The position numbers and the translations under genes are program-made. Of a DNA stretch of 25,089 nt, positions 22,824-25,089 are shown piece after piece. Numbering within the stretch: position 1 is the stretch's first letter; each line of letters begins with the position of its first letter. Origin of the DNA: a virus; the IMG/VR virus record IMGVR_UViG_3300008267_000414, positions 1-25,089 of that record. One strand, written 5' to 3'. The notes under the pieces were generated by a model that saw nothing but the letters and a program-made list of their open reading frames with translations, ran no database searches and was not told the DNA's origin.

Positions 22824-25089
22824 TGGGGCTGCTATTCGGATTTATCGTCAAACGGATGACGCTAGCCTGGCTGCTCAGTTCTATCCAGGTTCTGCTATCC
22901 GTTCGTCTGACCTGAACGATAACTTCACACAGAACTTATACGTCACGCAAGAATCGTCAAACAATGCAGCAACAGCCACTAGCACGGCTAACACTGCACT
23001 GACGAACTCCAACACTGCTATTGGTACAGCTAACACCGCTCTTAGCACGGCTAATACAGCCTCCAGTAACGCTTCTGCAGCCGTATCAACGGCTAACACT
23101 GCTAGCACCAACGCTAGTGCTGCTGTGTCTACGGCTAATACGGCCAGCACTAACGCTACTACTGCTGTCAACACAGCCAATGCAGCTACTGCAACGGCCA
23201 ACAGCGCAGCGTCTGATGCCGCTACAGCACTTAGTACAGCCAACGCCGCTACAAGCACGGCAAACGCTGCATCCACTGCTGCAACTAACGCTGTAAACAC
23301 TGCTAACTCCGCTACGTCTGCAGCTAGTTCTGCAGTGTCTACAGCTAATACAGCTTCTACCAATGCCTCTAATGCTGTAACAACGGCTAATACTGCCTCT
23401 ACTAATGCTACAACAGCAGTTAACACGGCTAACGCTGCAACCGTTACTGCTAACGCTGCTGCTGCTGCTGTGGCTAATGCTGTGCTTTATACAACCGTAG
23501 CTAACGTTGCAGCAATCCCCGCTACACCTGCTAATAACACTGCTGTTGAAGTTACCAATTCTACTGGTATTGAAAGCTTCACTCCACTTAGTGGTCTACC
23601 AGTAGGTTTTGTTGGTAGTTCTGGTCTTAGTGTTCGTATTATCTACCAAACTGCTGGTACTACCTGGACCTGGATTCAATACTTCCCGAATGATCCTGAA
23701 GCACGTTACCTGAAACTTGTAGGTGGTACTGTCACTGGTAACCTTGCAGTGAGTGGAACGCTCACAAAGAGTGGTAATAATGTTGTTACTGTAGGCGATA
23801 CCGGTACTGTCACCTCAACAATGATTGCCAATCAGACCATCACCACCACAGGTGTGGTCAGTGCTGCTGCTGGTGCTGCAGCAACTCCAAGCATTGCGTT
23901 CACCGGTGACACCAACACCGGCATCTACTCCCCCGGTGCAGACCAAGTAGCCATCTCGACTAATGGTGCGGGGAGGTTGTTTGTTGATAGTAGTGGGAAT
24001 GTTGGATTGGCAACAAGTTCGCCAATCAGTGTTGGTGTTGCAGGAATGCCCGCCGTAACACTTGCCTCTGCAACTTCAGGCAGATCTGGAGCTCTGTACT
24101 GGGCGGATACTGGACTAAACAATAAAGCATCAAGTTATTGGTTTGGGTCAGTTTTTAACTTCGGAACTGAGACTAATCATCCCATTGTTTTTACGCAGAA
24201 CGCATCCGAGAAAATGCGTCTTACTTCAACTGGCCTAGGTCTGGGGACTAGCAGCCCTGGCTGGCCTCTTTCCGTTTATGGATCATCCAACCCTGGTATT
24301 GGTTTACGGACCAGTGGGGGGACTTCCGATGATTGGGCCATCAGGGTCAATGATACAAATAACCGCTTTTATTTGTTTAATAACACTAGCGGATACGGAG
24401 AGGTTGTAAGTATTCTTCGAGACGGGAAAGTAGGGATTGGCGATAATGCGCCTAGCCATAAGTTAGTTGTACGCCAAAACAATTCTGGTGGCGTAGCTGC
24501 TATTCATTTGCCTGAAGACGAGTCAACAATTCTTGGCTCAACAGCAAACACAAACATCAAGATGGGCGGGAACATGACTGTTTCTGCCGGTGGAGTTCTT
24601 GGTTTTAATACAAACGGCTCCGAACGCGCCCGCATCGACAGCTCCGGCAGGTTGTTAGTTGGCACGTCTACGAGCACTGCCGTTGCAGGAGCTGCTGCAC
24701 TTTCTCAAATTGAAACGGGGGCAAACATTGGCCTTTCAATCCTGCGGCGTGGTGACGTTCCAATTGTTGCTTTTGGCAGAACTGGAGGTTCCGGCGTAAC
24801 TGTTGTCAATAACGGAGATGAACTTGGCCGCATTTCTTTTGCGGCTGCAGATGGAACTGACATTGAATCAGTCGGCGCACAGATCTCGGCAACTATAGAT
24901 GGAACACCTGGGTCTAATGACGTCCCAACAAGATTAGTGTTCTCCACTACCGCCGACGGGGCGAGCAGCCCGACGGAGCGGGCGCGAATTACGAGTTCAG
25001 GCAAAACGGTTATTAACTCTACTGACCCCGTCCTTAGTGCAACCTTTTCTGTGCTTTCCCAGACAGGCGTAAATACGTGTGCGCTCAGG
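22783..25089 (+). CDS. Tail fibre protein, main part (runs off window end)
   Basis: Frame 1 is open from 22771 to the last base with no ATG before 23821, so it must be reached by frameshift or belongs to a broken gene. Residues in order: the rest of the attachment domain (QFYPGSAIRSSDLNDNFTQN), an Ala/Thr/Asn-rich heptad stalk (22972-23484), a beta-rich link (VANVAAIPATPANNTAVEV to WTWIQYFPNDPEARYLK), a GGTVTGNLAVSGTL strand unit, then a series of modules with E-R-x-R-I-x-S-S-G and GTSSP-like signatures. The last third uses more GGG, AGG, TTG and GCG codons than the first part, which suggests exchange of receptor-binding modules. The C-terminal tip is not in the window. Confidence 0.85.
22972..23484 (+). 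repeat. Alanine-rich heptad repeat stalk in fibre gene
   Basis: About 24 consecutive seven-codon units of the type STANTAS / TNASAAV, with Ala or Val at the core positions and Asn/Thr/Ser outside. At DNA level the string ACGGCTAA(C/T)AC is repeated with small changes. The protein should form a trimeric coiled stalk. The DNA repeats make the region prone to length change by recombination. Confidence 0.85.
23962..25062 (+). repeat. Repeated fibre modules
   Basis: Protein-level repeats spaced irregularly: GAGRLFVDSSGNVGLATSSP (near 23968), SEKMRLTSTGLGLGTSSPG (near 24208), VSILRDGKVGIGDNAPSHK (near 24409), SERARIDSSGRLLVGTSTST (near 24622) and TERARITSSGKTVINSTDPV (near 24976). Each looks like a beta-hairpin followed by a GxGTSSP-type turn, a design common in phage receptor-binding fibres. 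Confidence 0.75.

Noticed and set aside
22454-22915. A 153-codon frame bridging the gp16-like gene and the fibre start
   Set aside because: It is out of frame with both recognised proteins and reads as unrelated sequence; it is not the missing fibre N terminus.
22881-23426. A 181-codon minus-strand frame rich in Ala, Val and Leu
   Set aside because: It is the reverse reading of the heptad-repeat stalk. The apparent hydrophobic repeats come from the GCT/ACT/AAC codons on the sense strand.

Overview
The window is a late-middle section of a T7-like podovirus genome, almost certainly a lytic cyanophage infecting marine Synechococcus or Prochlorococcus. Every supported gene is on the + strand, and neighbours are tightly packed with TAATG/TGATG-type overlaps. 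Gene order follows T7: DNA polymerase, exonuclease, portal, scaffold, major capsid, tail tubes A and B, three internal core proteins, tail fibre. The cyanophage assignment rests on a short NblA/Ycf18-like protein (phycobilisome degradation), a compact class I ribonucleotide reductase of the type known from cyanopodoviruses such as P-SSP7, and the fibre and core protein types. No psbA, hli, integrase, tRNA set, CRISPR array or insertion sequence was seen. Product names come from reading protein motifs by eye; no database search was run.

Bases 1-5515 (replication and nucleotide supply): the C-terminal end of DNA polymerase, two proteins of unknown function, a small basic protein, a 5'-3' exonuclease, the NblA-like adaptor, a DUF3310/T7 gp1.7-type protein, a MazG-type pyrophosphohydrolase, RNR alpha and beta, and a 60-residue unknown. 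Together they would break down host DNA and antenna protein and turn the released material into dNTPs. Overlaps are unusually long around 2497-3237.

Bases 5508-9636 (head assembly): a structural-module protein with a helix-turn-helix-like N terminus, portal, a small unknown, scaffold, a 15-residue Gly/Lys peptide, an RlpA-like double-psi beta-barrel protein that may act on the cell wall, and two small unknowns.

Bases 9637-9929 are the largest gap (293 bases), directly upstream of the capsid gene. They look like a structured RNA leader: an AT-rich hairpin, a possible pseudoknot, a tRNA-like acceptor/T-arm element, a UNCG hairpin and a 14-base palindrome that repeats the pseudoknot strands. 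The capsid gene then begins with GTG and has no close ribosome binding site. Two small proteins and a strong intrinsic terminator (11590-11617) close this unit.

Bases 11645-25089 (tail and ejected core): tail tubes A and B, a gp14-like protein, a gp15-like protein carrying a C-terminal glucosaminidase plus M23 peptidase pair, a 1318-residue gp16-like protein, and a tail fibre. As sequenced, the fibre has a frame break about 40 codons after its start; it continues past the window end.

The points most worth a second look are the capsid leader RNA, the NblA-like gene, the RNR beta subunit without a tyrosine at the usual radical position, the two-enzyme wall-hydrolase module on the gp15-like core protein, and the fibre frame break.
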